Shown here: positions 46,015 through 55,600 of the stretch, piece after piece | Numbering within the stretch: position 1 is the stretch's first letter | How the letters are laid out: every line of letters starts with the position of its first letter | DNA from: Streptomyces sp. NBC_00576 | GTDB lineage: Bacteria > Actinomycetota > Actinomycetes > Streptomycetales > Streptomycetaceae | Reading direction: 5' to 3' | Assembly (NCBI RefSeq): GCF_036345175.1 | Contig: NZ_CP107780.1 | Span: 992,001-1,056,000 of the forward strand | DNA: 64,000 nt | Notes under the pieces: generated by a model | Seen by the model: the letters and a program-made list of their open reading frames with translations, nothing else | The model's database searches: none | What the model was told of the DNA's origin: nothing | Position numbers and translations under genes: made by a program

Positions 46015-46120
46015 CTTGCTCCTCGGGCTGAAGCCCAAGGATTCCGGCCTTCCCGTCCGTTGCTGTGCCGCTACACGGCACAGTCTTCGGACGGGAATCC
46101 GTGGCTTCCTGCTTCGTTGC
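46015..46120. repeat. Palindromic relic resembling an IS200/IS605 right end
   Basis: A stem around CTCGGGCTGAAGCCCAAGG is followed by GGACGGGAATCC and GGCTTCCTGCTTCG. In Streptomyces such structured sequence is often found at the 3' end of TnpB-type genes. No tnpB or tnpA remains here, so the assignment rests on recalled resemblance only. Confidence 0.35.
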
Positions 46121-46644
46121 GCTGTGGCCGGGACGAGTCCTGGCCTGACCTGCGCTCCACAGGCTGTAACCGCCAGCCCGGCGGCCGTTTTCACCTCCCC
46201 CGCCGACGTCCCCCGCCTGACATCACCGCCGCCCTGACGGCGACGCGGCGCGGAGGCTCCGCCGACGCGCAACACCAGTGAGCGCGCCCCGATCCCCGAC
46301 TGCGTCCGCGCCGCCCATCCCGCCCTCCCACATCCTCAACTCCAGCCAGGGCATGGTCGAAGGGGTCGCAACGGGGATCCGGGAGGAGCCGCCGCCTTCG
46401 ACCTGCCCCTCAGCCTCGATGCTCCCCGCTGGACATCGTCCGCAGGGGCCTTCTCACCGCTGGATGAGCGGCAAGGGTGCAGGCGAGCCGCAGGCCGGAC
46501 CGTCCTCGGGCTCTCCGGGGCGAACGGAAGTTCTTACGAGAAGCTGACGCGGGACCGAAACATCTTCATCCCACCCGCCCCACAGGCAACTCTGACTCTG
46601 CATGTCACCGACCGGCGGTGGCGGCGAAGTACGAGGAGTCAGGC
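46121..46644. other. Intergenic region before the propeller protein
   Basis: No gene recognised; the 3' part must hold the promoter for the 46645 gene. Confidence 0.4.
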
Positions 46645-47871
46645 GTGAGCAAGCACACCAGGCGCAGGTCGAAGTCACAGGTCCGGATGACCATCGCCGG
46701 GGCCGGCATCCTCGCGTCGGCGGCGGTCGCGACCACGGTGGCCATCGCCTCGGCGGGGGAGGTCCCCCGCGCACACGAAGGCGCGACGACGAAGAGCGCC
46801 AAGGCGGGAGCCGACCACGCCGTCTTCGTACAGGGCAACGAGCTCGCCGGGAACACCATCCACGTCTTCAAGCGCGGCGAGGACGGAAAGCTCACCGCCT
46901 CAGGCACCTACGCGACCGGCGGCAAGGGCGGGGACCAGGTCGACGCACCCACCGACTCCCTCGCCTCCCAGGGCTCACTCGTCTACGACCGCGGCTCGCA
47001 TCTGCTGCTGGCAGTCAACGCGGGCAGCGGCACCGTGACCTCGTTCCGGGTTGAGGGACAGAAACTGACGGACCGGCGGGTGGTGCACTCGGGTGGGGAC
47101 TTCCCCTCGTCCATCGCTGTGTCCGGCAACCTCGCCTACGTCATGAACGCGGGCGGCGCGGGCAGCGTCCAGGGCTTCAGGATCACGGCCACCGGACTCA
47201 AGCCGCTGAGCGGGTCGTATCGCTCCCTGGGACTGAAGAACGACAAGGTGCCGTTGTTCAGCAGCTCGCCGGGCCAGGTCGCGTTCACGCCGGGGGGCCG
47301 TGAGCTGGTCGTCACCACGAAGTCGGCCAACACCATCGAGGTGTTCCCAATGCGGCGCGACGGACGTCCCGCACACCGGGCGAAGGTCAACGACTCGGCC
47401 GGCGGCGTGCCGTTCGCGATCACCTTCGACAAGGCGGGCCGGATGCTGGTGGCCGAGGCCGAGAAGTCGACGGTCAGCACGTACAAGGTGCGCGCCGACG
47501 GAACCCTCAAGGTCGTCCAGCAGCCCCTGGCCAACGGCCAGAACACGCTGTGCTGGCTGGAGCGCGCCGGTGACTTCTTCTACGGCGGCAACACCGGCAA
47601 CTCGACCGTCACCGGCTACCGCACCGACCGGCACGGCAGGCTCGCGCTCACCAACGAGGTCGGCATCGCCACCCCGCCGTCAGCCATGTCCCAGGGCGTC
47701 ATCGACCTGGCGGTGACACAGGACGAGAAGTTCCTGTACGTGCAGAACGGGACCTCCGGCACCGTCGACGGCTTCCGCATCGGCAGGAACGGCTCCCTCA
47801 CCAAGGTCACCACGGCCACGGGACTGCCCCCCTTCGCCGAATCCGGCATGGAGGGCATAGCCGCGGTGTAA
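46645..47871 (+). CDS. Secreted seven-bladed beta-propeller protein (lactonase-like)
   Basis: A 408-residue exported protein from the GTG at 46645, with GAGGAG 6 bases upstream. A signal peptide ends near residue 37. The rest is a series of beta-propeller blades with recurring patterns such as NTIHVFKRGEDGKLTASGTY, SGTVTSFRVEGQKL, STVSTYKVRADGTLKVVQ and GTVDGFRIGRNGSLTKVT. This matches the 6-phosphogluconolactonase-like (Lactonase) fold, but exported members are generally of unknown function. A perfect terminator follows. It is monocistronic. Confidence 0.85.
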   Translation: MSKHTRRRSKSQVRMTIAGAGILASAAVATTVAIASAGEVPRAHEGATTKSAKAGADHAVFVQGNELAGNTIHVFKRGEDGKLTASGTYATGGKGGDQVDAPTDSLASQGSLVYDRGSHLLLAVNAGSGTVTSFRVEGQKLTDRRVVHSGGDFPSSIAVSGNLAYVMNAGGAGSVQGFRITATGLKPLSGSYRSLGLKNDKVPLFSSSPGQVAFTPGGRELVVTTKSANTIEVFPMRRDGRPAHRAKVNDSAGGVPFAITFDKAGRMLVAEAEKSTVSTYKVRADGTLKVVQQPLANGQNTLCWLERAGDFFYGGNTGNSTVTGYRTDRHGRLALTNEVGIATPPSAMSQGVIDLAVTQDEKFLYVQNGTSGTVDGFRIGRNGSLTKVTTATGLPPFAESGMEGIAAV

Positions 47872-47892
47872 AGAAGCTGCCACCGCGGCCCA

Positions 47893-47920
47893 GCGCCCTG
47901 GAGACTCCTCTCCAGGGCGC
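47893..47920 (+). terminator. Perfect 12-bp hairpin terminator
   Basis: GCGCCCTGGAGA (47893-47904) and TCTCCAGGGCGC (47909-47920) with loop CTCC, 20 bases after the stop of the propeller gene. Confidence 0.9.
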
Positions 47921-47959
47921 CGAACCCGTTCGGACGTAGCACGGCTCGCCCCGTCGTCA

Positions 47960-48340
47960 GCGGAGGCCCGCCGCTGTCCGGTACGACGAGCTCGGTGGCG
48001 GCCTCGGCCCGTGCAGTCCGGACTGCAGCTGCGGCACCATGCAGGCGGCGAGCGCCGTCATGTCGGCGAGCGGCGTGGGCACAGTCGTCAGACGCGGAGT
48101 CACCCAGTCCGCGAAGGGCAGATCGTCGAAGCCGACCACGCTGACGTCGTCCGAAATGCGCGGCCCGAGCGACGCGGCCGCGCGACAGGTACCCAGCATC
48201 TGATGGTTGCTGCCGGCGAAGACCGCCATCGTGCGGGCGGCGACACCAGCAGCTCCAGAGCCTGCTGGTGGGCGGGGCAGTGGGTGAAGTCGTCGTAGCG
48301 CACAAGGCCCGGATCACATGGGACCCCGGCGTCTTCCAAC
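47960..48340 (-). pseudogene. LacI-family regulator, C-terminal remnant
   Basis: EDAGVPCDPGLVRYDDFTH and QQALELLVSPPA in one frame, then VFAGSNHQMLGTCRAAASLG, ISDDVSVVGFDDLPFADWVT and PRLTTVPTPLADMTALAACM in another, spell the last third of a LacI effector domain. The DNA-binding half is missing and at least one frameshift is present. It may once have controlled the neighbouring hemicellulase genes. Confidence 0.75.
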
Positions 48341-48379
48341 GGCGAGCGGAGGATGCCGGGCCGCCACCGGTCCTCTGCT

Positions 48380-48409
48380 CCGGCCTCGCCGCAGGATCGG
48401 CGAGGCCGG
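48380..48409. terminator. 12-bp hairpin
   Basis: CCGGCCTCGCCG (48380-48391) and CGGCGAGGCCGG (48398-48409) with a six-base loop. Terminator-like and not attached to an intact upstream gene. Confidence 0.6.
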
Positions 48410-48528
48410 TGTCGCGTCGGAGGGGATCACCCCGGCGGGCGCTTTCCAGGGTTGAGTGGCACCACGCAAGATCTTACGAAGTCCTTACGCAGCCGTCTCA
48501 GGTGACGTAACGCGCCTACGATCGCGGC

Positions 48529-49137
48529 GTGTTGACCATCCGAAACATCACCCTCGCTACTGTCGCGCCCCTTGTGCTGGCTGCGGCGGGCGCCGCGCAC
48601 CCGCATGGCCTGTCCAGGGCGACAGCCACGGACTGGACACAGTTGCACATCGCACTGCTGCCGATCTTTCCGCTGCTTACGCTCGGCCTCCTCGTCCCTC
48701 TGTGGCACCGCCCCCGAACAGACCTCGCCGGCTTCGCCACGGTGGTGGCCTGGGCGAGTGCGTTCACCTACGCGGCCTTCTACACCGGTCTCGACGCGGT
48801 GGCCGGTATCGCGGCGGGAACCGCGGTCGAGCACGCTGCCGGGACAGCGAACATAGGACCGATCAAGTACCCGCTCTACGACACGGGTGAGTCGCTCGGG
48901 CAGGTCGGCGCCTACGCCCTCATCGTCGCTGTCGTAGCCACGGCCGTCGCGCTCTTCCCGAAACACGGGGTGCGAGTCGTTCCCGGCACGGTGGTCCTCC
49001 TGGTGGCCGGCTGGTCCTTCACGGACAGCCACATCTTCTGGCCCCGCGGCGTATGGACGATGCTCGGTTTCGCGCTGGGCTTCGCTCTGCTCGCCGCCGC
49101 GTCCAGAAGGAGCGAATCCGTTCCGCGCCGCGCCTGA
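48529..49137 (+). CDS. Small integral membrane protein, function unknown
   Basis: A 202-residue protein with about six hydrophobic segments (LATVAPLVLAAAGAAHPHG, LLPIFPLLTLGLLVPLW, VVAWASAFTYAAFYTGLDAV, YALIVAVVATAVALF, VPGTVVLLVAGWSFTDSHIF, GFALGFALLAAA). Several His and Asp residues lie in or near the helices, which could bind metal or protons, but no family was recognised. The GTG start has no ribosome site. TACGAT lies 6 bases before it, so a leaderless transcript is likely. Confidence 0.8.
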   Translation: MLTIRNITLATVAPLVLAAAGAAHPHGLSRATATDWTQLHIALLPIFPLLTLGLLVPLWHRPRTDLAGFATVVAWASAFTYAAFYTGLDAVAGIAAGTAVEHAAGTANIGPIKYPLYDTGESLGQVGAYALIVAVVATAVALFPKHGVRVVPGTVVLLVAGWSFTDSHIFWPRGVWTMLGFALGFALLAAASRRSESVPRRA

Positions 49138-49473
49138 GCGGACGGGACTTCCTCCCCACCCCGTCGCCCTCTTCCTGTTGAGCTGTCCGGTTGGTCTGCT
49201 CGGGTACTGTCGCTTCCGCCTCCGAGCGACAGAGAAGCAACTTGCCCCGGGTGGAACGGATGCCGCCGATCTGGGAGCCGTCGAAGGCGCGTTGGTTGCG
49301 CACCGGGCTGATGCGCGTGCCACCCTCGCCCGCATGCGCGTCAGGGGCGGCGAAGGCTGCTTTCACCGGCTGGCCGTGCCCCTCCCAGCCCAGTCCCAGC
49401 CGACCTCACGACGACCAGTAGAACTCAAGTGCTCCGGTGGAGCTTCGTCGTCGCGCGCGCTCTCACACAGCCC
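49138..49473. other. Gene-free stretch
   Basis: Contains an 8-bp hairpin (CTGTCGCT 49208-49215 and AGCGACAG 49225-49232) and otherwise unrecognisable sequence. Confidence 0.4.
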
Positions 49474-49770
49474 TCACCAACTGTGCCGACTTCCCCGGAC
49501 CGAGGTGCCCTGACCTGCATAGAAGTGGCGGTTCCCGTAGAGCACCATCCCGTCTGGGATGTCCACCTCACCCGCTGCCCTGACCCGAGCCGGCAGAAGA
49601 ACATCGCGGTACTCTCCCGGCTTCCGGTGCTTGAGAGCCCCGTATTGTCGGGTGGCCAAGACGGCCTGTTCAGCAACCCGATACACGTCGTCGGCCACAA
49701 TGTTGTTGAGGTTCACTGCCGCCGCCTCGCCGTTGCGCAGACCACAACCGCTCATCAAATCAACGATCAA
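49474..49770 (-). pseudogene. Tyrosine integrase, catalytic-domain fragment
   Basis: The text DLMSGCGLRNGEAAAVNLNN then IVADDVYRVAEQAVL and LKHRKPGEYRDVLLPARVRA contains the first catalytic Arg region and the Lys-containing hairpin of actinobacterial element integrases. The remainder with the HxxR and Tyr boxes is missing. It could derive from the same integrase family as the N-terminal scrap at 36135. Confidence 0.65.
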
Positions 49771-49960
49771 ATGCCGGGCCCAGAAGACGTTACCGGTACG
49801 GCTGTTGACGGGCAGCGGAGCGGGGGGCGGTGCCGCTGGAGCCAGTGGTGATGTTCAGAACAGCCGTGTCGCCGGTGCCGGCGTTGACGGTGGATCCGGG
49901 CAGGATCTCCCCCGCACCTCGAGAGGGGAGCGGGGAAGAATCGGAGATCATCCCCGCCGC

Positions 49961-51502
49961 TCAGATGATGCGGTACGGTCCCCATCCGGTGCCGGCCTGG
50001 TAGCGGGTGCCGAGGGTGTCAATGCCGGCCTTCCCGGTGCCGGGGTAGACCCACAACGTGCCGTCGGACGCCTGCCGGGTCAGTACATCGGTGCGCCCGT
50101 CACTGTTGAAGTCCCCGGTGCGGGTGACGTCCTGGGTCTGCCAGCTCCTGCCGACCTGGTAGCGGGTGCCGAAGGTGCCCATGCCCGGCTTCCCGGTGCC
50201 GGGGTACACCCACAACGTGCCGTCGGACGCCTGACGGGACAACACATCGGTGCGCCCGTCATTGTTGAGGTCGCCGGTGGTGATGGCGTCCTGGCTCTTC
50301 CAGCCGGTGCCGACCTGGTAGCGGGTGCCGAGGGTGTCAATGCCGGCCTTCCCGGTGCCGGGGTAGACCCACAATGTGCCGTCGGACGCCTGACGGGTCA
50401 GAACATCGGCGAGCCCGTCACTGTTGAAGTCCCCGGTGCGGGTGACGTCCTGGGTCTGCCAGCTCCTGCCGACCTGGTAGCGGGTGCCGAAGGTCTCCAT
50501 GCCCGGCTTCCCGGTGCCGGGGTACACCCACAACGTGCCGTCGGACGCCTGACGGGACAGGAGGTCACCGATGCCGTCGTTGTTGAGGTCGCCGGTGGTG
50601 ACCGCGTTCTGGCTCTGCCAGCCGACGCCGGCCTGGAAGCGGGTGCCGAGGGTGCTGCCGCTCGCGTTTCCGGTGCCGGGGTAGATCCACAGAACGCCGT
50701 CGTCCTTGATGGCCGCGAGGTCGGCCTTGCCGTCACCGGTGAGGTCGTCCGGATTGCGGGAGGTGGCGTGGTCGACCCAGCCGCTGATGTCGTCAACACG
50801 GGTGTCGATGGCACCAGTACGGGTTTCGGCGGGATCGTTGCCGAGACATCCGCCTTGCCAGGAGCGGGAGTTGATGGCGACGAGTTCCGTGGTGCCGTTG
50901 ACGGTGCGCAGGGCGGGACCGCCGGCGTCGCCCTTGCAGACGGTCGCGGTGTCGGAGCCGTTGAGGTCCACTGTCGTGTCCGTGGTGGAGGCGACGGTGA
51001 ACGTGCCGGTGTGAAGCTTGTCGGGCACCCATTCGGTCTTGGTGCGTCCGAATCCCGCCTTCACCAGCTCCTCACCCGCAGCGGCGGGCGTGGTCGCCAA
51101 CCGGACGGGTGTGATGCTCGGATCGGTGATCCTGGCGGCGAGTTTGACGAGCACCAGATCCCGGTCCGCATGCGGGACGAGTCGGATGGCCGACAGGACG
51201 CTGCCGCTGGTCTGGGTCAGGTCGGTGCGGCCGACGGTGACGGTGGTGGTGATGGCGGGCTTGCCTGCGGGGGGTTTGCCGTCCGCGGCGAAGCAGGTGG
51301 CCGCGGTCAGGACCCACTGCGGGGCGATGAGGGTGCCGGAGCAGGCGCTCTGTTCACCGACGTTGATTTTCGCGACGTAGTTCAGCTGTGCCGGGGCGTC
51401 GGCTCCGGTGAGTGCGGTGGCGGGGGCGGCGCTCAGCATGACGGGGGCCGCGAGCAGGGCAGCGGCCAACGCGGAGAGACGGGGGCGTCTGGCGAGGTAC
51501 AT
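49961..51502 (-). CDS. Secreted trypsin-fold pseudoprotease with FG-GAP repeats
   Basis: A 513-residue exported protein. A signal peptide ends near residue 30. The S1 fold follows: SACSGTLIAPQWVLTAATCF has Thr69 in place of the catalytic His, DRDLVLVKL keeps the Asp (about 115), and CKGDAGGPAL has Ala193 in place of the catalytic Ser. Two of three triad residues are therefore lost and it should not cleave peptides. From about residue 250 there are five FG-GAP-type repeats (TGDFNSDGLADVLTRQASDG, TLWVYPGTGK) of about 53 residues that would form a propeller. It lies about 85 bases after the 51586 gene on the same strand, probably one operon. A binding or decoy role is an inference. Confidence 0.9.
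   Translation of the reverse strand: MYLARRPRLSALAAALLAAPVMLSAAPATALTGADAPAQLNYVAKINVGEQSACSGTLIAPQWVLTAATCFAADGKPPAGKPAITTTVTVGRTDLTQTSGSVLSAIRLVPHADRDLVLVKLAARITDPSITPVRLATTPAAAGEELVKAGFGRTKTEWVPDKLHTGTFTVASTTDTTVDLNGSDTATVCKGDAGGPALRTVNGTTELVAINSRSWQGGCLGNDPAETRTGAIDTRVDDISGWVDHATSRNPDDLTGDGKADLAAIKDDGVLWIYPGTGNASGSTLGTRFQAGVGWQSQNAVTTGDLNNDGIGDLLSRQASDGTLWVYPGTGKPGMETFGTRYQVGRSWQTQDVTRTGDFNSDGLADVLTRQASDGTLWVYPGTGKAGIDTLGTRYQVGTGWKSQDAITTGDLNNDGRTDVLSRQASDGTLWVYPGTGKPGMGTFGTRYQVGRSWQTQDVTRTGDFNSDGRTDVLTRQASDGTLWVYPGTGKAGIDTLGTRYQAGTGWGPYRII
50101..50736. repeat. Tandem 318-bp duplication within the FG-GAP region
   Basis: The sequence from 50101 is repeated from 50419, with about 100 bases almost identical at the start of each copy and decreasing similarity further on. 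318 bp equals two 53-residue repeats, so the propeller grew by doubling of a two-blade unit. Confidence 0.8.
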
Positions 51503-51585
51503 GAACGTGGATTCCTAGCACGAGGGCCGCGCGTCCTGTGGGCACCGGACCGCGGGGCGGTGAGCATGTCGGTGTTGACCTGCGG

Positions 51586-52131
51586 TTACTTGGAGGACCT
51601 GATCTCGACGAGCATGTGATCGCGGCCCTCTGCGTCCGCGGCCTCACCCACCGCGGTCCAGGCGTTCTTGGTGATGTCGAACGACTTCTCCTCGGTACCT
51701 ACGGTCATGTCGACGGCGGTCGTGTAGTCGTTGCCCTTGATCGCGTAGACCGCGGGGATCTCCAGGGTCAGCCAGCCGGAGTCGCCCACCACCTTGAAGC
51801 AGATCTTGTCCACCTTGTTGCGGGCCAGGATCTCCAGGAGGCCGGTGCCACCCGCACAGTCGGCCAGGGTGATGTGCCCGTCGCCGCGCTTGAGGAGGAT
51901 GTTCTTCTCGGCCAGGATCTTGTCCGCCTGCGGGTAGCTGAAATCCTCCACCGCATAACCGGGGGCGTCGTCCGCGACCAGTGCGGTGGGGCCCGGCTGC
52001 TGCGACGCCCCGCCGGGGATGCCCGTGGTCGCCGTGATCCAAGCCAGGGCGCCGACCGCGGCCGCACCCAGTGCGAGCCGCGCAAGCCGCTTGCGCCGCG
52101 GCTTCACGGACATTCTTCCGTATTCCTTCAT
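51586..52131 (-). CDS. Secreted or membrane-anchored protein, function unknown
   Basis: A 181-residue protein with an Arg/Lys-rich N-terminus and one hydrophobic segment (LARLALGAAAVGALAWITAT) followed by Gly/Ser/Pro-rich sequence, so it is exported or anchored. The mature part (YAVEDFSYPQADKILAEKNI, GDGHITLADCAGGTGLLEIL, KICFKVVGDSGWLTLEIPAV) has two Cys that could form a disulfide. GGGGGA precedes the ATG at 52131; an ATG at 52113 is an alternative. It is upstream of the pseudoprotease gene on the same strand. No family name is assigned; a ligand or partner of the pseudoprotease is plausible. Confidence 0.78.
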   Translation of the reverse strand: MKEYGRMSVKPRRKRLARLALGAAAVGALAWITATTGIPGGASQQPGPTALVADDAPGYAVEDFSYPQADKILAEKNILLKRGDGHITLADCAGGTGLLEILARNKVDKICFKVVGDSGWLTLEIPAVYAIKGNDYTTAVDMTVGTEEKSFDITKNAWTAVGEAADAEGRDHMLVEIRSSK

Positions 52132-52665
52132 TGCATCCCCCAGTTCGTCATGACGGCCGGATGTCCATCACCGGACTCGAATTCGGGTGCACAGGAACGC
52201 GATATCGACATCGCCCTGTCGGGTATGCCCCAACTCCCTTGGGAAACAGTTCCCTTACCTCTCGAAACGAGAGGCCCCCTGTCTCGGTGATCGTCATCCG
52301 CTTTGCCATACCAACATGAAGTCACCTTCAGGTCGAGTGCATAAAACCACGCATACCGCAGCAATCCTCGTGCATTATTCGTGATCTCCGTCACCCTCCA
52401 TAAAGGTTGTACGGAAGATTGTGAGGGACATGTAAACGATCCCTGATGATCAGTCAGAAGTTCTAGTTTCAACGGGCCTTGAAGATTCCGACTCCTCAAC
52501 TGGCTTCTCTTGTATGAGCAGTTGATATGGTCCGGCACTACAAGGAGCGCCGCCTACGCGCTACTTCGCATCCATTGGCATTCCATCCCGTGGGCACGTC
52601 GAAAACAGCCCTGCCAATGAGATCCAACATGTCCTGTCAACAGCGCACACGAGGACAACTCTCTT
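52132..52665. other. Long AT-richer divergent promoter region
   Basis: About 530 bases between the divergent 52131 and 52666 genes, clearly richer in A/T than its surroundings. It holds a small dyad CCTCTCG-AAA-CGAGAGG (52258-52274). It must contain promoters for both sides. No coding frame was recognised. Confidence 0.5.
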
Positions 52666-55600
52666 ATGCAGACAATTTTCTGGAGCCGGCGCCGCGTGCT
52701 TGGTGCGCTCGCCGCCGCCACCGCCGTAGCGTCCACGCCCTCGGTGCTCCTCCCCCCGGTCGCCGCCGCGGCGGAGGGCACGGCGCCCGACCCGGTCCCG
52801 CTGCCGGACACCGAGCGGGCGAAGGTGGTCAAAGCCTGGATATCTGGCGGAAGAGGCGTCAAAGCCGCAGCCGCCACGGCCCTGTTCGGCTCCGACAGCG
52901 AGATCCAGACCTTCCTGGCCGAAACGCTGCCGTACCAGACCGTGCAGGACAACCGCGTCGCCATCATCAGCAGCCTGGACCGCGCGGGCAAGGGCCTGCG
53001 CCGTGAGGCGGTCGCCGCCCTCGACAACGGTGACGCCGCCATCGCCGCCTTCCTGAAAGACGGTTTCAAACCCGCCATCCTCGAGGACCTCCGGGTGGCC
53101 ACCACCATCGTGTCGGGCACCGGCGACAAGGCGGTCCAGCGAGACGGCACCGCCGCCCTGAACGCCGACACCCAGCCGACCCTGATCACGTTCCTCACCG
53201 ACACCCAGTACAACGCGCGTCTGGAGGACGCCCGGTCCCAGGTCACCACCATGCTGCTGCAGGCCGGCCCTGAGGTGCGCAAGTACGCCGACCGTGCCCT
53301 CAGCGGCACCGCGTCCGACGTGGAGTGGTTCATCGAGACCGGGCAGCACATCGCCCGTGCCCGGGACCAGGAGTCAGCGACGATCGAGGAGCTGGTCGCT
53401 GTCGTCGTGCGAGAGGGCAAGCGCGCCGAACAGCAGACAAACCTGGCCGTCGAGGCCTCCGCGCGCGCCCAGACCGCCGCGGAGAAGGCGAAGGAGGCGG
53501 CGGAGAAGGCAGCCGCGGAGGCCACCGCCGCCAAGGATGATGTGCAGAAGTCCGGGGCGGCGGCCCGCAAAGCGGCATCTGCCGCGAAGGGCGCGGCGGA
53601 TGCCGCCCGTAACGCCATCAACGCCTCGAACGCCGCTGTGACGGCGTCCCGCCGCGCCTCCTGGGCCGCCACCGGCGCCGCCCAGGCCGCCGCCAACGCC
53701 GGCAGTGCCGCGGCTCGCGCCTACAATGCCGCGATCGGTGCCTCCAAGGACGCCGGCAAGGCCGAGGCCGCCAAGAACGCCGCGGTCGCCGCCCGCAACG
53801 CCGCGGCGAAGGCGCGTACCGCGGCCAAGGCGGCCGACCAGGCCGCCGTCGCCGGAACCAGGGCCGCCGCCGCCGGTTCCGCCGCCGCCTCCGCCGCACG
53901 CAACGCGGCCGCCGCCGCGAACGCCGCCGCCCAGGCCGGCGCTGCCGCCGGCGCCGCACAGTCGGAGGCCGCGGAGGCCAAGCGCCAGGCCGCGATCGCG
54001 TCCAGCGCCGCGAACCGGGCCACCAATGCCGCCTCCACCGCCCAGACCCTCGCCACCACCGCGGCCGCGGCCGCCCGCACCGCCCGGGATGCCGCCAACT
54101 CCGCGGCGGACCACGCCGACAAGGCGGCGGCCGCCGCCGAGGAGGCCGTGAAGTACGCGGGCAAGGCCGTCGACTACGCCAACAGGTCCACCGCCGCCGC
54201 GGCGGCGGCCGTGCTGGCCGCCAACACGGCCACCAAGGCTGTCTCGGACGCCATCCTGGTGGAGCAGAACGCGCGCAACGCCGAGGCGGAAACCCTCGAG
54301 CAGGACAAGCTGCAGGCCATCGAGGAGGTCAGGCTGCTCGCCGAGATCGAGACGAAGGAGCTGACTGCCTATCAGAGCAAGGTCGCCCAGGCCCAGCAGA
54401 TCGATCAGGCGACCAAGGATCTGATCACCAAGGCCGAGCAGGCGCTGGCGGCGAACGACATGGAGCTCGCGGCGGTCCAGGGGCGCCAGGCGGCCGTCGC
54501 CCTGCTCAGCTCCAGGGGTGCCTGGACCCGCCAGGCGGCCCAGTTCGCCCTCTCCGGCACGGACGACGACGTGTACGCCTGGATCGACCTCGACCGGATC
54601 CTGGCCCAGGGACAGGACGACCGGGAGACCACGCTCCACGTGGCCACGATCGCCGCCCCCAAGATCGCCGAAGCGGCCCAGGGTGCCCTGGAGAGCCCCG
54701 ATTCCAAGGCGGTCGGCGACTTCCTCACCAGTGGCATGAAGAAGGCCTCCGACGAGGACAACCGGGCGGCGATCGGTCGCATCCTGGCCTCGAACCCCGG
54801 CAAGGCCGTCACCGCCGCGGCGAACAAGGCACTCGACCTCAACACCACCGAAGCGCTGCAGAAGTTCTTCGACCACGACTACCCCGAGGCGATACGGGAG
54901 GACGACGCGGTCCTCACCCTCACGCTGATGAACACCGGAGGTGCCTTCACCAAGGCGTACGCCGAGGTGGCCATGGAGGGGCCCACCTGGATGCGCCGCA
55001 ACTTCGTCACCCTGGTGCAGTTCCGGACGGCTCGGCTCGACCACGACACCGCCACCCATGTCGCCGCGATCCGCGGCGCCATCGCGGCCGCGGCGAAGAT
55101 CGCCGAGAAGGCGCAGGAGAACGCCGCCCTGGCATCGAAGGCCGCCGCCGACGCCCGTAACGCCGCCGCCGAAGCCAAGGAGTGGGCGGCCAAGGCACTC
55201 GACTCCGCAGCCAAGGCCGACAACTATGCCGACGAGGCCAACCGGAACGCGGACGCGGCCGACAAGTCCGCGGCCGACGCCAAGGCGTCCGCGAACAAGG
55301 CGAGCGCGGCGGCGTCGACCGCCCGCGGTGCCGCCCGCTCCGCGAACTACTCGGCGAACAAGGCGATGGACTCCGCCCGCGCCGCCCTCAAGTCGTCGTA
55401 CAGCGCCCAGGCTTCGGCCGCCGCCGCCCGCGCTTCCGAGATCGCGGCGGGCAAGGACGCGGCGACGGCGGCGGCTGCGGCCAGCCAGGCCAAGCAGATC
55501 GCCGCGGCCAAGCGGGCGGCCGAGGTCAAGGCGGCTGCCGAGGCGGCTCTCGAGGAGGCCCGCCGTCAGCGGGAGGCCAAGATCAACCCGGCCGACAAGG

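Noticed and set aside
49961..51502. Calling this gene an active trypsin
   Set aside because: Catalytic His and Ser are replaced by Thr and Ala, so activity is not expected.
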